Below are positions 14,768 to 25,700 of a DNA stretch of 64,000 nucleotides, one piece after another. The stretch spans positions 124,001 to 188,000 of the forward strand of contig JAFLBO010000006.1 in the NCBI GenBank assembly GCA_017303475.1, in the 5' to 3' direction. Origin of the DNA: Chitinophagales bacterium (GTDB lineage Bacteria > Bacteroidota > Bacteroidia > Chitinophagales > Saprospiraceae). Each line of letters opens with the position of its first letter. Position 1 is the first letter of the stretch. The position numbers and the translations under genes were made by a program. The notes under the pieces were generated by a model. The model did not search any database. It saw nothing but the letters and a program-made list of their open reading frames with translations, and was not told where the DNA came from.

Positions 14768-17704
14768 ATGCGCTATATAATACTCAACCTGTTCCTGTTG
14801 ACAGGCAGCCTCCTACCCGCCCAAACCCGTTATTACGTAAATGCTGCTGCAGGTGGCCAGAATACCGGCATTTCCTGGCCGGATGCCTTTAACACGCTGC
14901 ATGCCGCCCTCAATATTGCGCAGGCCGGCGATGAAATCTGGGTAGCCGAAGGCATTTACCTGCCCACCAATGGCGCCGACCGGACGGCATCTTTTATTGT
15001 GCCCAACGGCGTACAACTTTACGGAGGCTTTTCCGGCCAGGAATCCTCCCTTTCAGAACGGCAGTGGCAACAACATCCGGTATTGTTGAGCGGCAATATT
15101 GGCGCGCCAGACGACAGCACAGACAATTCCTACACCATCATGTATCTGGAAAATCCGGACAGCAATACGGTGGTGGACGGATTTTATTTTCGGCACGGAA
15201 TAGCCAATTATCCCTCCGGAGATCAGCCTGCGGTAAGTCCGTACCGGAGTGGAGGCGCCTTGTACATCATGGGCGCTAACGGCTGGGCTTATGCCCTGAT
15301 TCAGAATTGTCATTTTTCCTACAATTATGCACGTTCTTATGGGGGCGCCGTGTACGTAAACGGCAGCGGTACCGGATCGGTTGCCCCACAGTTTCTGAAC
15401 TGCACCTTTGAGTACAACTCGGCCGCGCTGGACGGCGGCGCCCTGTACCGCAACGGCGGCAGTTGGGCCGAACGTACCCCGGATTTCGGGCAGTGTATGT
15501 TTCAAAATAACCACGCCGAGCGCCGGGGTGGTGCGGTTTGCTACAATGAATCCGAACGCACAGACTGGATTGATTTTTATGATTGTACTTTTTTGCAGAA
15601 TACAGCAAAAATCACGGGCGGCGGAATAAATTTTTATATTGGTAGAGTTTCTGGCACTAATATTAGTATGAAAAAATGTATATTTGAAAAAAACGCCCAA
15701 ACCGAAGCTAGTAATGACCAAGGGCAATCTTTTGCATTTTTTAGTTCAAATTTACAAGATGTAGGTCAACTAGTCATTGAATCTTGTTCATTTTTAAATA
15801 ATAATGATGGCCTACTATTCTATCCAGACCTACAGGGTCAAGGTGATTTTAATATGGATAATTCAATATTTGAAAGTCCGTATTCGCAAACAATTAATCT
15901 ATCTTTATTCAAAAATTCTTATGTGAAAAATTGCATTTTTAAGCAGTCAAAAGCAATAATTTGGGGTGGAGTTAATTTTAACTTGACTAACAATTTGATT
16001 CTTTTAAATAGCTTTGATTCACAAATCATTTCAACGGGTGGATGGGAACATAGCGTTATTCAAAACAATTTAATTCTTCAAAACAACAAGTCAACTAGTT
16101 CCACTTATGGATTTTTTAGTTTTGGAACAAATGCATCTGCGTTAATTTCAAACAATACAATTCTAGGTTTCCCTGTTGTCCTGCATTCTAATAACGCACA
16201 ATTGATAAATCTAAGTAATAACTTATTTTACAACTGTAAATTTATAAGAGAGAAAGGTGTTGATAATAGCCCATTAACTATTGATTATTGTCATATGGAT
16301 TCCGACACATCATGTATGTTTCCGGCCAATAACAACATCACCTGTGGTCCCAACAACATCTTCGGCATAGATCCCATGTTTCGGGATACGGCAGCGGGAG
16401 ATTATCGTCTGTCGGGCTGCTCGCCGCTCATCAACATGGGCTTTAATGCCGCGGCTGCGGGTTTGCTGACAGACCTGGCAGGCATGCCCCGCATTCAGGA
16501 CGGGCAGGTAGACATTGGCGCTTATGAGGCGGCGCCTTTCGGACTGGCGGCTGCGCCGGTGGTGCATCCTGCCTGTGCAGGAGCGTCTAACGGCAGCATT
16601 CTCCTGGAGCCGGAGAACGGCTGCGCACCCTACACTTATCAGTGGGAGCCGCAGGCCGGCAATGGCCCTGAGCTCAACGGACTTCCGCCCGGGCAATACC
16701 AAATTACCCTCAGCGATGCTTCCGGCCGGCAAATTACAGACACCCTCACCGTACCGGAAGCGCCTCTGCCGGAGGTTTCTATTCAAGTCACAGATGTGCT
16801 CTGCGGACTGCTTAACGGAGGACAGCTAAACGCTTCCACGCAAAGCGGCACAGCGCCTTTTTCCTGGCATTGGCAGCCCGTCGCGCCGGATACCTCTGCC
16901 CTGAGCCAACTGCCCCCGGGCGTGTATGCCCTTACACTCACAGATGCTAATGGCTGCGTGGATTCCACCTCGGCCACCATAGGACTTACCGGACAAATTA
17001 CCTTGCAGGTGGGCGGCTCGCCCATAAGCTGTCACGCTGCGGCAGATGCCTGGTTGTCGGCCACGCCGGTTACAGGGGCTGCGCCTTTTTCCTGGCAATG
17101 GTTAGGCTGGCCGGGTACAGATTCCCTGGCGCAGCCGTTGGGGCCCGGCCTATATGCCGTAACGGTGAGCGACCGCTACGGCTGCACTGCTGCCTTCAGC
17201 TACCCGCCGCTCACCGAGCCGGATTCCCTCTGGATTGGCGCAGGTGTGAGTCACCAAACCCAATCCAGTCCGCCCAATGGCGCGGCGGTAGTAACCACCA
17301 TCTCCGGCGGCACCGGGCCGTTCACTTACCTTTGGAGCAATGGTGTTACCCAGCAGGCTACTGCCGGATTAGTGGCAGGGCTATATACCGTTACAGTTAC
17401 AGACGATCAGGGTTGTACCGCCAGTACCACGGTGGAGGTGAAGTATTTTTCCGGAACCTCGGAGGTGGGCGCTATCGCCCTGCATGTGTATCCCAATCCC
17501 GCCAGCGAGTGGGTGCAGGTACAGTTGCCGGATCAGGTGCAGGCAACGAGACTGGAGCTCCTGGATCCGCAGGGCAGAATGGTACAGCATTGGCCCGGGC
17601 AGGAGCGGCGCTTAGACTTTAGCGGTATTCCCGCGGGCGCGTACACCCTGCTCGTGCGCGTGCGGGATGGCGCGGTGTTGCGGGCAGGCGTGGTGAAAAG
17701 GTGA
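14768..17704 (+). CDS. T9SS type A right-handed beta-helix surface protein with SprB-like repeats
   Basis: 978 aa with a signal peptide ending about residue 19 (LLPAQ). Residues 20-590 form a parallel beta-helix: YYVNAAAGGQN...WPDAF opening, then repeated GGA(L/V)Y...NC.F..N turns as in polymorphic membrane/adhesin-like helices. It continues to the closing block GADRT... and DLAGMPRIQDGQVDIGAYE. Four SprB-like repeats follow (about 595-890), each of the form NG.I/APF.W.W...LPPG.Y.VTVSD..GC. It ends in a type A sorting domain (VYPNPASEWVQVQ... AGVVKR). Codons about 284-515 (15620-16315) are strikingly AT-rich, while both flanks are GC-rich, so the helix is mosaic. A paralogue lies at 35025-37061. 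Its role is likely adhesion or carbohydrate binding; no catalytic motif was seen. Confidence 0.85.
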   Translation: MRYIILNLFLLTGSLLPAQTRYYVNAAAGGQNTGISWPDAFNTLHAALNIAQAGDEIWVAEGIYLPTNGADRTASFIVPNGVQLYGGFSGQESSLSERQWQQHPVLLSGNIGAPDDSTDNSYTIMYLENPDSNTVVDGFYFRHGIANYPSGDQPAVSPYRSGGALYIMGANGWAYALIQNCHFSYNYARSYGGAVYVNGSGTGSVAPQFLNCTFEYNSAALDGGALYRNGGSWAERTPDFGQCMFQNNHAERRGGAVCYNESERTDWIDFYDCTFLQNTAKITGGGINFYIGRVSGTNISMKKCIFEKNAQTEASNDQGQSFAFFSSNLQDVGQLVIESCSFLNNNDGLLFYPDLQGQGDFNMDNSIFESPYSQTINLSLFKNSYVKNCIFKQSKAIIWGGVNFNLTNNLILLNSFDSQIISTGGWEHSVIQNNLILQNNKSTSSTYGFFSFGTNASALISNNTILGFPVVLHSNNAQLINLSNNLFYNCKFIREKGVDNSPLTIDYCHMDSDTSCMFPANNNITCGPNNIFGIDPMFRDTAAGDYRLSGCSPLINMGFNAAAAGLLTDLAGMPRIQDGQVDIGAYEAAPFGLAAAPVVHPACAGASNGSILLEPENGCAPYTYQWEPQAGNGPELNGLPPGQYQITLSDASGRQITDTLTVPEAPLPEVSIQVTDVLCGLLNGGQLNASTQSGTAPFSWHWQPVAPDTSALSQLPPGVYALTLTDANGCVDSTSATIGLTGQITLQVGGSPISCHAAADAWLSATPVTGAAPFSWQWLGWPGTDSLAQPLGPGLYAVTVSDRYGCTAAFSYPPLTEPDSLWIGAGVSHQTQSSPPNGAAVVTTISGGTGPFTYLWSNGVTQQATAGLVAGLYTVTVTDDQGCTASTTVEVKYFSGTSEVGAIALHVYPNPASEWVQVQLPDQVQATRLELLDPQGRMVQHWPGQERRLDFSGIPAGAYTLLVRVRDGAVLRAGVVKR

Positions 17705-17782
17705 GGGATTGCCTGAAAAGTAATGGGGCAATGATCAAAAGTCCTGCGACTTTGTTACAAACAAAACCTCCTCACCTCAAAC

Positions 17783-18538
17783 ATGTCTACTCAATCCAAA
17801 ACAGTACTTATCACCGGCGCCTCACAAGGAATCGGCAAAGCCTGCGCAATGCTGGCTGCCGAAAAAGGCTACCAGGTAGTGGTCAATTATGCACATCAGC
17901 GCCAACTGGCGGAAAACGTTGTTCGTTCCATCAAGGATCTTGGCGGCGATGCATTAGCCATTCAGGCAGATATATCTGACGAGACTGCGGTATTACGCAT
18001 GATGGACCAAATCCATGATCAATTTGGCTATCTGGATGCCCTGGTAAACAACGCGGCCATCATTGAATCGCAGATGAAGGTGCAGGATATGAGTGCTGCC
18101 CGCTTGCAAAAAGTTTTTGCGGTGAATGTGCTGGGCAGTATGCTTTGTGCCCGGGAGGCGGTTCGTAGTATGGCGTTGTCGGCTGGCGGGCAGGGCGGCG
18201 CTATTGTGCAAATTTCCTCCATTGCAGCCCGCCTGGGCTCACCATTTGAATACGTGGATTACGCAGCTACCAAAGGGGCTGTAGAGAGTTTTGTTATTGG
18301 ATTATCCAAAGAAGTGGCCGCTGAAGGCATTCGTGTCAATGCAGTCAGGCCAGGCCTGGTATACACAGATATTCACGCCAAAGCCGGCGAGCCTGGTCGT
18401 GTAAAACGCCTGGAATCCGGTATTCCCATGCTGCGCGGCGGCCAGCCGGAAGAAATAGCGCAGTCTGTACTTTGGCTGCTTTCTGATAAAGCATCGTATG
18501 TCACAGGAGCTATTCTGGATGTGAGTGGTGGGAGGTAA
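17783..18538 (+). CDS. Classical short-chain dehydrogenase/reductase (FabG-like)
   Basis: 251 aa. It has the cofactor motif TGASQGIG (11-18), a NADP-favouring context after strand 2 (YAHQRQ), NNAA (89-92), and the catalytic Ser145/146, Tyr160 and Lys164 (YVDYAATKGA). It ends with the usual YVTGAILDVSGG. The substrate cannot be assigned; the family includes 3-oxoacyl-ACP reductases and sugar dehydrogenases. It stands alone between a T9SS gene and the 283-bp repeat array, with no Shine-Dalgarno sequence. Confidence 0.9.
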   Translation: MSTQSKTVLITGASQGIGKACAMLAAEKGYQVVVNYAHQRQLAENVVRSIKDLGGDALAIQADISDETAVLRMMDQIHDQFGYLDALVNNAAIIESQMKVQDMSAARLQKVFAVNVLGSMLCAREAVRSMALSAGGQGGAIVQISSIAARLGSPFEYVDYAATKGAVESFVIGLSKEVAAEGIRVNAVRPGLVYTDIHAKAGEPGRVKRLESGIPMLRGGQPEEIAQSVLWLLSDKASYVTGAILDVSGGR

Positions 18539-18540
18539 AG

Positions 18541-19576
18541 GCACAGCGAAAGAACTGGCCAAACCACGATAAAAAGCCCAGCCGAACGCCTCTGCGAAAA
18601 TCTGCGGTTCATCCCCGTAAATCTGCGGGAAACCTCTCGCGCGTTAGGTTTCCCGCAGATTTTCACAGATTTTTCCCGCAGATTTTCGCAGAAATCGTGC
18701 GGCTGGATGGCTCAGGGTAGTTTTCCGGAAAAAAGTCTAGAAACAATGTGAACTGTCATCTTAAGCCCATCAGGCTGCCGTTGGGTAGCGAACTATTCTA
18801 CAATAACACAGTGTGTCATTAGCCGCACAGCGAAAAAACTGGCCAAACCACGATAAAAGCCCAGCCGAACGCCTCTGCGAAAATCTGCGGTTCATCCCCG
18901 AAAATCTGCGGGAAACCTCTCGCGTGTTGGGTTTCCCGCAGATTTTCGCAGATTTTCCCGCAGATTTTCGCAGAAATCGTGCGGCTGGATGGCTCAGGGT
19001 AGTTTTCCGGAAAAAAGTCTAGAAACAATGTGAACTGTCATCTTAAGCCCAGCAGGCTGCCGTTGGGTAGCGAACTATTCTACAATAACACAGTGTGTCA
19101 TTAGCCGCACAGCGAAAAAACTGGCCAAACCACGATAAAAGCCCAGCCGCACGCCTCTGCGAAAATCTGCGGTTCATCCCCGTAAATCTGCGGGAAACCT
19201 CTCGCGCGTTAGGTTTCCCGCAGATTTTCACAGATTTTTCCCGCAGATTTTCGCAGAAAGCGTGCGGCTGGATGGCTCAGGGTAGTTTTCCGGAAGAAAG
19301 TCTAGAAACAATGTAAACTGTCATCTTAAGCCCAGCAGGCTGCCGTTGGGTAGCGAACTATTCTACAATAACACAGTGTGTCATTAGCCGCACAGCGAAA
19401 AAACTGGCCAAACCACGATAAAAGCCCAGCCGCACACCTCTGCGAAAATCTGCGGTTCATCCCCGTTAATCTGCGGGAAACCTCTCGCGCGTTAGGTTTC
19501 CCGCAGATTTTCGCAGATTTTCCCGCAGATTTTCGCAGAAATCGTGCGGCTGGGCTTTTTATCGTGGTTTGGCCAG
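18541..19576. repeat. Tandem array of ~283-bp units (3 full copies + 1 partial), bounded by an inverted repeat
   Basis: Units begin with GCACAGCGAA at 18541, 18825, 19107 and 19390 (spacings 284, 282, 283). Each holds several CAGATTTTCGCAGA-type segments arranged as a hairpin around TCTGCGGGAAACCTCTCGCG. The copies differ at scattered bases. The last copy breaks off and runs into AGCCGCACGATTT... read in reverse, so the array ends in CGGCTGGGCTTTTTATCGTG (19547-19566), the inverse of its own left end (18564-18583). The stretch 18539-19790 has no credible gene; open frames of 60-99 codons here repeat once per unit and are palindrome artefacts. A related fragment is at 61146-61231. Confidence 0.92.
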
Positions 19577-19710
19577 ACCCTCCGCTAACAAAGTCGGGCA
19601 AGGGGTAAGAACGAAACTGCCACATTGATGGGCAAATAGCTTCATCAATGCAGCAGTTTCAGATACTTCGAATAATTTATCTCAAGGCGTCATTTTATCA
19701 CCTCACTCCA

Positions 19711-19784
19711 AATTGACCTCAAATGACCCCTAAATGACCTCAAATGACCCACTAAATGACCTTAAATGACCCCTAAATGACCTA
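19711..19784. repeat. AAATGACC short tandem repeat
   Basis: Seven degenerate copies of an AAATGACCnn unit (10-12 nt period) end 7 nt before the stop codon of the giant SprB-repeat gene, in its 3' flank. Confidence 0.85.
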
Positions 19785-19790
19785 CTCCAC

Positions 19791-22700
19791 CTACCGCTTC
19801 AACGTCACATCTCCCGTAAAGGTCTCTTCCTGTCCGTCCACAAATTCCACCACAGCCTGCCATACAAACACTCCCGGATTAAGCTTTTGGCCTTTGAAAT
19901 TGCCATCCCAGCCAAGTGATTCGTTCGGTGCAAAATCCAGGCGCTCGTAAATGGCCTCACCCCAACGGGAGAATATCTGCAGCGACTTGATGCGGGTTAC
20001 CTGCACCGGATCGGCAAACAAGGTGAAATAATCGTTGTTCCCGTCGTCGTTCGGAGAGAAGATGTTAGGTCCGTACACATTACGGGCCTTATCTACCCGA
20101 ATCTGAATGGTTCCACGAGCCTCACAACCAGCATCAGATACCACATGCAAGTGGTATTGGGTGGTATTGGTTGGCGTGGCATAAGTGCTCAGGCAGGTAT
20201 CGCAGGAGAGCGAATCTGAAGGTGTCCAGGTAATGGATGCAATATCGCTCAGCGGAATATCCACCAGCGCATTAATCTGATATCCATAACCCATGCGGAT
20301 TTCTGCTACAGCATCCAGGGTGATTTCTACCAGATCTGCTGCATTGATATTGGCCACTGCCGTAGCGGCACAACCATTGCCACCCTCTACTGTAATGTTA
20401 TAGGCGCCTGGATCCAGGTTTACAAACTGGTTTTGACTGCTCAGGCCGCCACCATTCAGTCCGTACAGAATTGGGTCAGACAGACCTGTTACAGAATCAA
20501 TAATAATGCTGCCTTTCAGGTTATCGCAGGTTGGTTGTACCACTGAAACATGCGCTACTGGCACTTCCGGCGTAATCGTTACCTGATCGGTAGCCGTACA
20601 GCCGTTGACCGGATTGGTTACCGTAAGGGTATAGGTGCCTGCCTTGTCAATTTGTGGTGTCGCCGTATTAACTCCGGATACAAAATGGCCATCCTGTGTG
20701 CTCCACTGATAGTTCAGACTGTTGGCGCCGCTTCCACTGCCGTTCAAAGGCAGGGTTTCGCCGGCACAATCCAGAGTGAACGACAAACCCGCATCGGCGC
20801 CCGGAGGGGTCTGGTTAGCCTGTACATTCACCGGAACAGCGTTGAAGCAGTTGTTGGCAGGGTTGAAGCCAATCAACACGTAATTGCCGGCTGTATTCAC
20901 ATTCAGGGTCGGACCAGAGCCCACAATAGTGGTATCTGTTCCTGAAATAGTTGCCCAGGTAAACTGAATGCCACTCAGCGTGGAACTTCCGGTAAGGGTT
21001 TGGCTGGGCGACGCACAGGTAAGCAATGCCGGGTTGGCAACGCTCAGTTGCGGCGGATTCAGGCTTTGTGTAAGCGTAATGGATGCCGTAGCTGTGCAAG
21101 CTGTTACATTATCTACCGCAACCAGGGTATACGTGCCAGGCGCAGTAGCCGTCAGCGTAGGATTGCTGCCCACCTGATTGCCATTCAGGTTCCACAACAG
21201 ATTCACCGGATTGTTGGTGCCTGTAATGTTTCCATTCAACACAATGCTGGTTACGTCGCAGTCCAGGGCCGTTCCTGCCGAACTGATATTGGCTTGCGGG
21301 TCGGTAGACTGATCTGCAATTTGTACAGAAACCGTTCCGGTGCAGCTACCACCTGCGCTCACGGTTACCGTATAGGTGCCGGGCGCCAAACCGCTGAGGT
21401 CTTCAGTGGTTTCACTGTTAGACCAGCTGAAAGTATAGGCGCCCTGAGGCGTGATGGTAAGGTCGATAGCGCCATTGCCTGCGCCGCAGGAATTGTTTGG
21501 TGTGAATGTGTTGGCAATATTTGGTGGAACGCCAATATCCTGAACAGTAATGCTTTGTGTGCCCGTACATCCGTTTCCGGCAGTAACCGTAACGGTATAA
21601 GTGCCGCCAGGCAGGTTGCTCAAATCTTCTGTTATAGCGCTGTTTGACCACAGGAAGGTATACGGCGTCTGACTTCCCGTTACAGTCAGGTCGATAGAAC
21701 CAACTGGCTGACCGCAGGCGGCCGGAGTAGGTACATTAGACAAAGCCGGTGGCGGTGTATTGGCCGTTACTGTTACAGAAACGGTATTGGTACAGGTTCC
21801 GCCTGCGCTTACGGTTACGGTGTAAGTACCCGGCGCCACATTGCTGATATCCTGTGTCTGGGCGCTGTTCGACCAGTTGTAGGTATAAGTTCCGGCAGGA
21901 GCGACCGTGATGTCAACGGCGCCATTATTTACCACACAGGAAGTGGATGGCGTGAGGGTAGAAGTAATGGCCGGTGTGAATACATCGTTACCTACCGTAA
22001 AAGACTGCGTGGTGGTACATCCGTTTCCTGCAGTTACCGTTACGGTATAAGTACCAGCTGCCACGTTGGTCAAATCTTCTGAAATGGCTGTATTAGACCA
22101 CAAATAGGTGTAAGGAAGCGGGCTGCCGCCAACTGTCAGGTCAATGCCACCGGTGGCTGCACTGCAATCTGCGTTGTTGACCACATTAGACAGTGCCGGA
22201 GCCGGAACATTGCTCGTTACGGTAATGATGGCCGTGCTGGTGCAGGCCCCGCCCGCGCTAACAGTTACGGTGTAAATACCGGCGGCAATATTGCTCAGAT
22301 CTTCCGTTTGGGCACTGTTCGACCACACATACGTGTACGTGCCTGCAGGCGTAACATTGAGGTCGATAGAACCATTGTTAACCACACAGGAGCTGGCCGG
22401 ACTCATGTTATTGGTAATGGCTGGCGTAAATACGTTCTCCGGTACGTTTATCGTTTGGGAAGAAGTACAGCCATTGCCGGCGGTTACTGTAACGGTATAG
22501 GCGCCAGAAAGGATATTGCTCAAATCTTCCGTAACTGCGGTGTTTGACCAAAGGTAAGTGTACGGTGCTGGGCTACCGGAAACGCTCAGATCAATGGCGC
22601 CGTCTGCTGCGCCGCACTCTGCTGCCGTGGTGGACTGAGAAAGTGCCGGCGTTGGCACGTTGCTGGTTACGTTGAATACAGCAGTATTGGTACAGGTGCC

Positions 22701-25700
22701 GCCTGCGCTCACCGTAACGGTATACGTACCGGCAGCTACGTTATTGATGTCTTCCGTTTGGGCGGTATTAGACCACAAATAGGTGTAGGTACCTGCAGGA
22801 TTGACATTCAGGTCTACCGCGCCGGTATTGGCTATGCAGGAACTGTTGGCTGTGGCATTGCCGGATAAAGCCAGAGAAAGGGTATTGCCCGGAATTACCG
22901 CCGAAGAAGTTGCTGTGCAATTGTTGGCATCTGTTACCGTAACGGTATAAGTACCGGCCGCCAAATTGGCAATATCCTCAGTAACCGCGGTATTCGACCA
23001 GGTAAAACCATATGGTGTAGCGCCACCGGAAACCGTCAGGTCTATGGCCCCATCAGCCAGCCCGCAGAATTCCGGGGTCAGGTTCTGGGCCGTAATGGGA
23101 TTGGTACGCTGGTCAATCACAAAGAAAGAAGCTGTTGCTGTGCAACTGCCTGATTCTGTTACAGATACGGTGTATGTGCCTGGGGCCAAACCATTCAAAT
23201 CTTCATCTGTGGCAGCATTAGACCACAAATAAGTGTAGGCGCCTGCAGGGGTAATGTTCAGGTCGATGGAGCCGTTATTCGTGGCACAGTTGGTAAGCGC
23301 CACAGCCGTGCCTGCCAGACTAAAGGTGCTGGCATTATTTGGAACGTTGATGGTGGCCTCTTCTGTACATCCGTTTTGGGCGGTTACTGTAACCGTGTAG
23401 GTGCCGGGTAACAAAGCCGTCAAGTCCTCATCTGTTACCGTGTTAGACCACAGATAGGTGTAAGGGCCCGCGGCTCCGCTAACTGACAGATCAATAGCGC
23501 CATTGTTTACGCTACAAATAGATGCAGTGATATTTGGGGTCAAAACCGGCGTTTGGGTATTGTCTGTTACCACAAAAGTGCCGGTTGATTGGCAAGTTCC
23601 CAGGGTCACTGTAACGGTATAGTTGCCTGCATTCAGATTGCTGAGGTCTTCCGTGTTGCCGGTATTAGACCACAGGTAGGTATAGGCGCCTGCAGGTGTA
23701 ACGCTCAAATCGAGCGAGCCGTTGAAAGCTGTGCAGGAACTGTTGGCAGTTGCGTTAGAATTGAGGTTCAGGGTAATGTTGTTATTCGCTACTACCACAG
23801 AAGCCACCTCGGTGCAGAAGTTTGAACCTGTTACGGTAACGGAATAAGTGCCTGGCGTTAGTCCGCTCAAATCCTCATCCGTGCCGGTGGTAGACCACAA
23901 ATAGGTGTACGGGCCCACTCCGGCGTTCACATTCAGATCAGCTGAACCATCTGCCAGGCCACAGTTGGCGGCCAAACCAGCCACGGAAAGGCTTGGTTGA
24001 ACGGCATTGTCGGCAATAACAAAGGTATTGGACCCGGTGCAGGTGCCAAAGGTCACCGTAACGGTATAGGTGCCTGCGGCCAGACCATTGAGGTCTTCTG
24101 TATTGAGGCTGTTAGACCAGGCATAGGTGTAGCTTCCGGCAGGTGCAACACTGATATCCAGGGCGCCATTGGGCGTTGCGCAGGAGGTATTTTGCTGCGG
24201 AGAAGCCGAAACGCCCAGCGATAAATCGTTGTTCAGGATATTGACCGAATTGACGGCGGTACATTGGTTGGCACCGGTAACGGTAACTGAATAAGTGCCC
24301 GGAGTCATGTTAACCAGGTCTTCGTCTGTAACAGCATTGGACCACAAATAGGTGAATGGCGCCGCCCCGTTGTTCACCACCAGATCTGCTGAACCATTGT
24401 TAAAGCCACAGGTTGCAGCACTTGCCGACGACGATAAGTTGGGTGGCAGGGCCTGATCTATGATTGAGAATGTATCCAGGGCTATACAACTGACCCCCAA
24501 GGTAACCGTGACCAGATAGGTACCTCCCGGCAAATTGGTCAGGCTATCTGTGGATTGCCCAGACGACCAGGTGTACACATAGTTGGTATCTGCCGGGAAT
24601 ACATTCAGGTCAATAGCCCCGGTAGGCAGGGCGCAGGAAATGTTATCCAATACAACTTCCTGTATACCAATAGGTTGGTTGATATTGGGTACAATAACGG
24701 TATTGGTAACGGAGCAACCGACCGCAGAGGTTACGGTTACAAAAAAAGTATCGGCAGCCAGTTTGGTAAGATCCTGGGAAGTATCGCCTGTAGACCAAAG
24801 TATGGCAAACGGCGAGGCGCCGCCATTGATGGTCATATCTATGCCACCGTTGTTGAGTCCGCAGGTTGCGGTGTCTATTTTGGCTGGTATACTTGGGTAT
24901 TCCACCTGGTTACCCACATTGATAGTTTCCACAGCGGTACAAGTTCCGCCTGCAGAAATGGTCACTGTATAATCGCCCGGCGCCAACGGACTCAAGGTAG
25001 TGGTGGTTGCCCCGTTAGACCAGGTATAGGCCAGGTTGGTGGGGAATAGCTGGAGTGATATTCGGCCGTTTATGGTATCACACGCGGTATTATCCTGGAC
25101 CGTTGCATTATAGGAGAATATGGCATCATTATCTTCCACATCTATACTTCCCGAGACGGTACAGCCATTGGCCGAGGTGAGCGTTACGGAATAGTTCCCG
25201 GCAGGCACATTACTCAAATCCTGCGTGGTTGCCATATTAGACCATAAATAAGTGTAGGGTGGTACACCTCCTGGCAAAGGAGTCATATTGATAGCTCCAT
25301 TACTCATACCACATGTTGCGGCATTTTGGGTAAACGACAAATCTGGTATGACGGGCTCATCGTCAATAAAGAACACCGCAAGATCTGTACAAGTACCTGC
25401 CCGGGTTACGGTTACTACATAAGTACCTGGAGTCAGGTTGGCAATATCCTGGGTAGTAGCGCCATTTGACCAGAGGTAAGTAGCGGAGTTTTGCCACAGG
25501 CCGCTTGGTGACAGGGAAATACCAATACTGCCATTACCACCATTACAAGTAGTACTGGCTATCTCATAGTCCTCAAGTACGGTAATGGCCAAATCCATTG
25601 CCGGAACTTCAGCAGAATAGGTAGAAGTACAGCCGTTCGCACCAGTAACAGTTACTGTGTACTCACCGGCAGGCAGATTAAAAATTTGCAGGTCGGTGCC

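Noticed and set aside
18541..19576. CRISPR array
   Set aside because: Units are about 283 bp with no spacer-like unique segments of uniform length, and no cas genes are present.
18819..19625. Repeated small open frames of 62-99 codons in the 283-bp array
   Set aside because: They recur once per unit on both strands, follow the palindromes, and their starts and ends drift with single-base differences between copies; no ribosome-binding or promoter signal.
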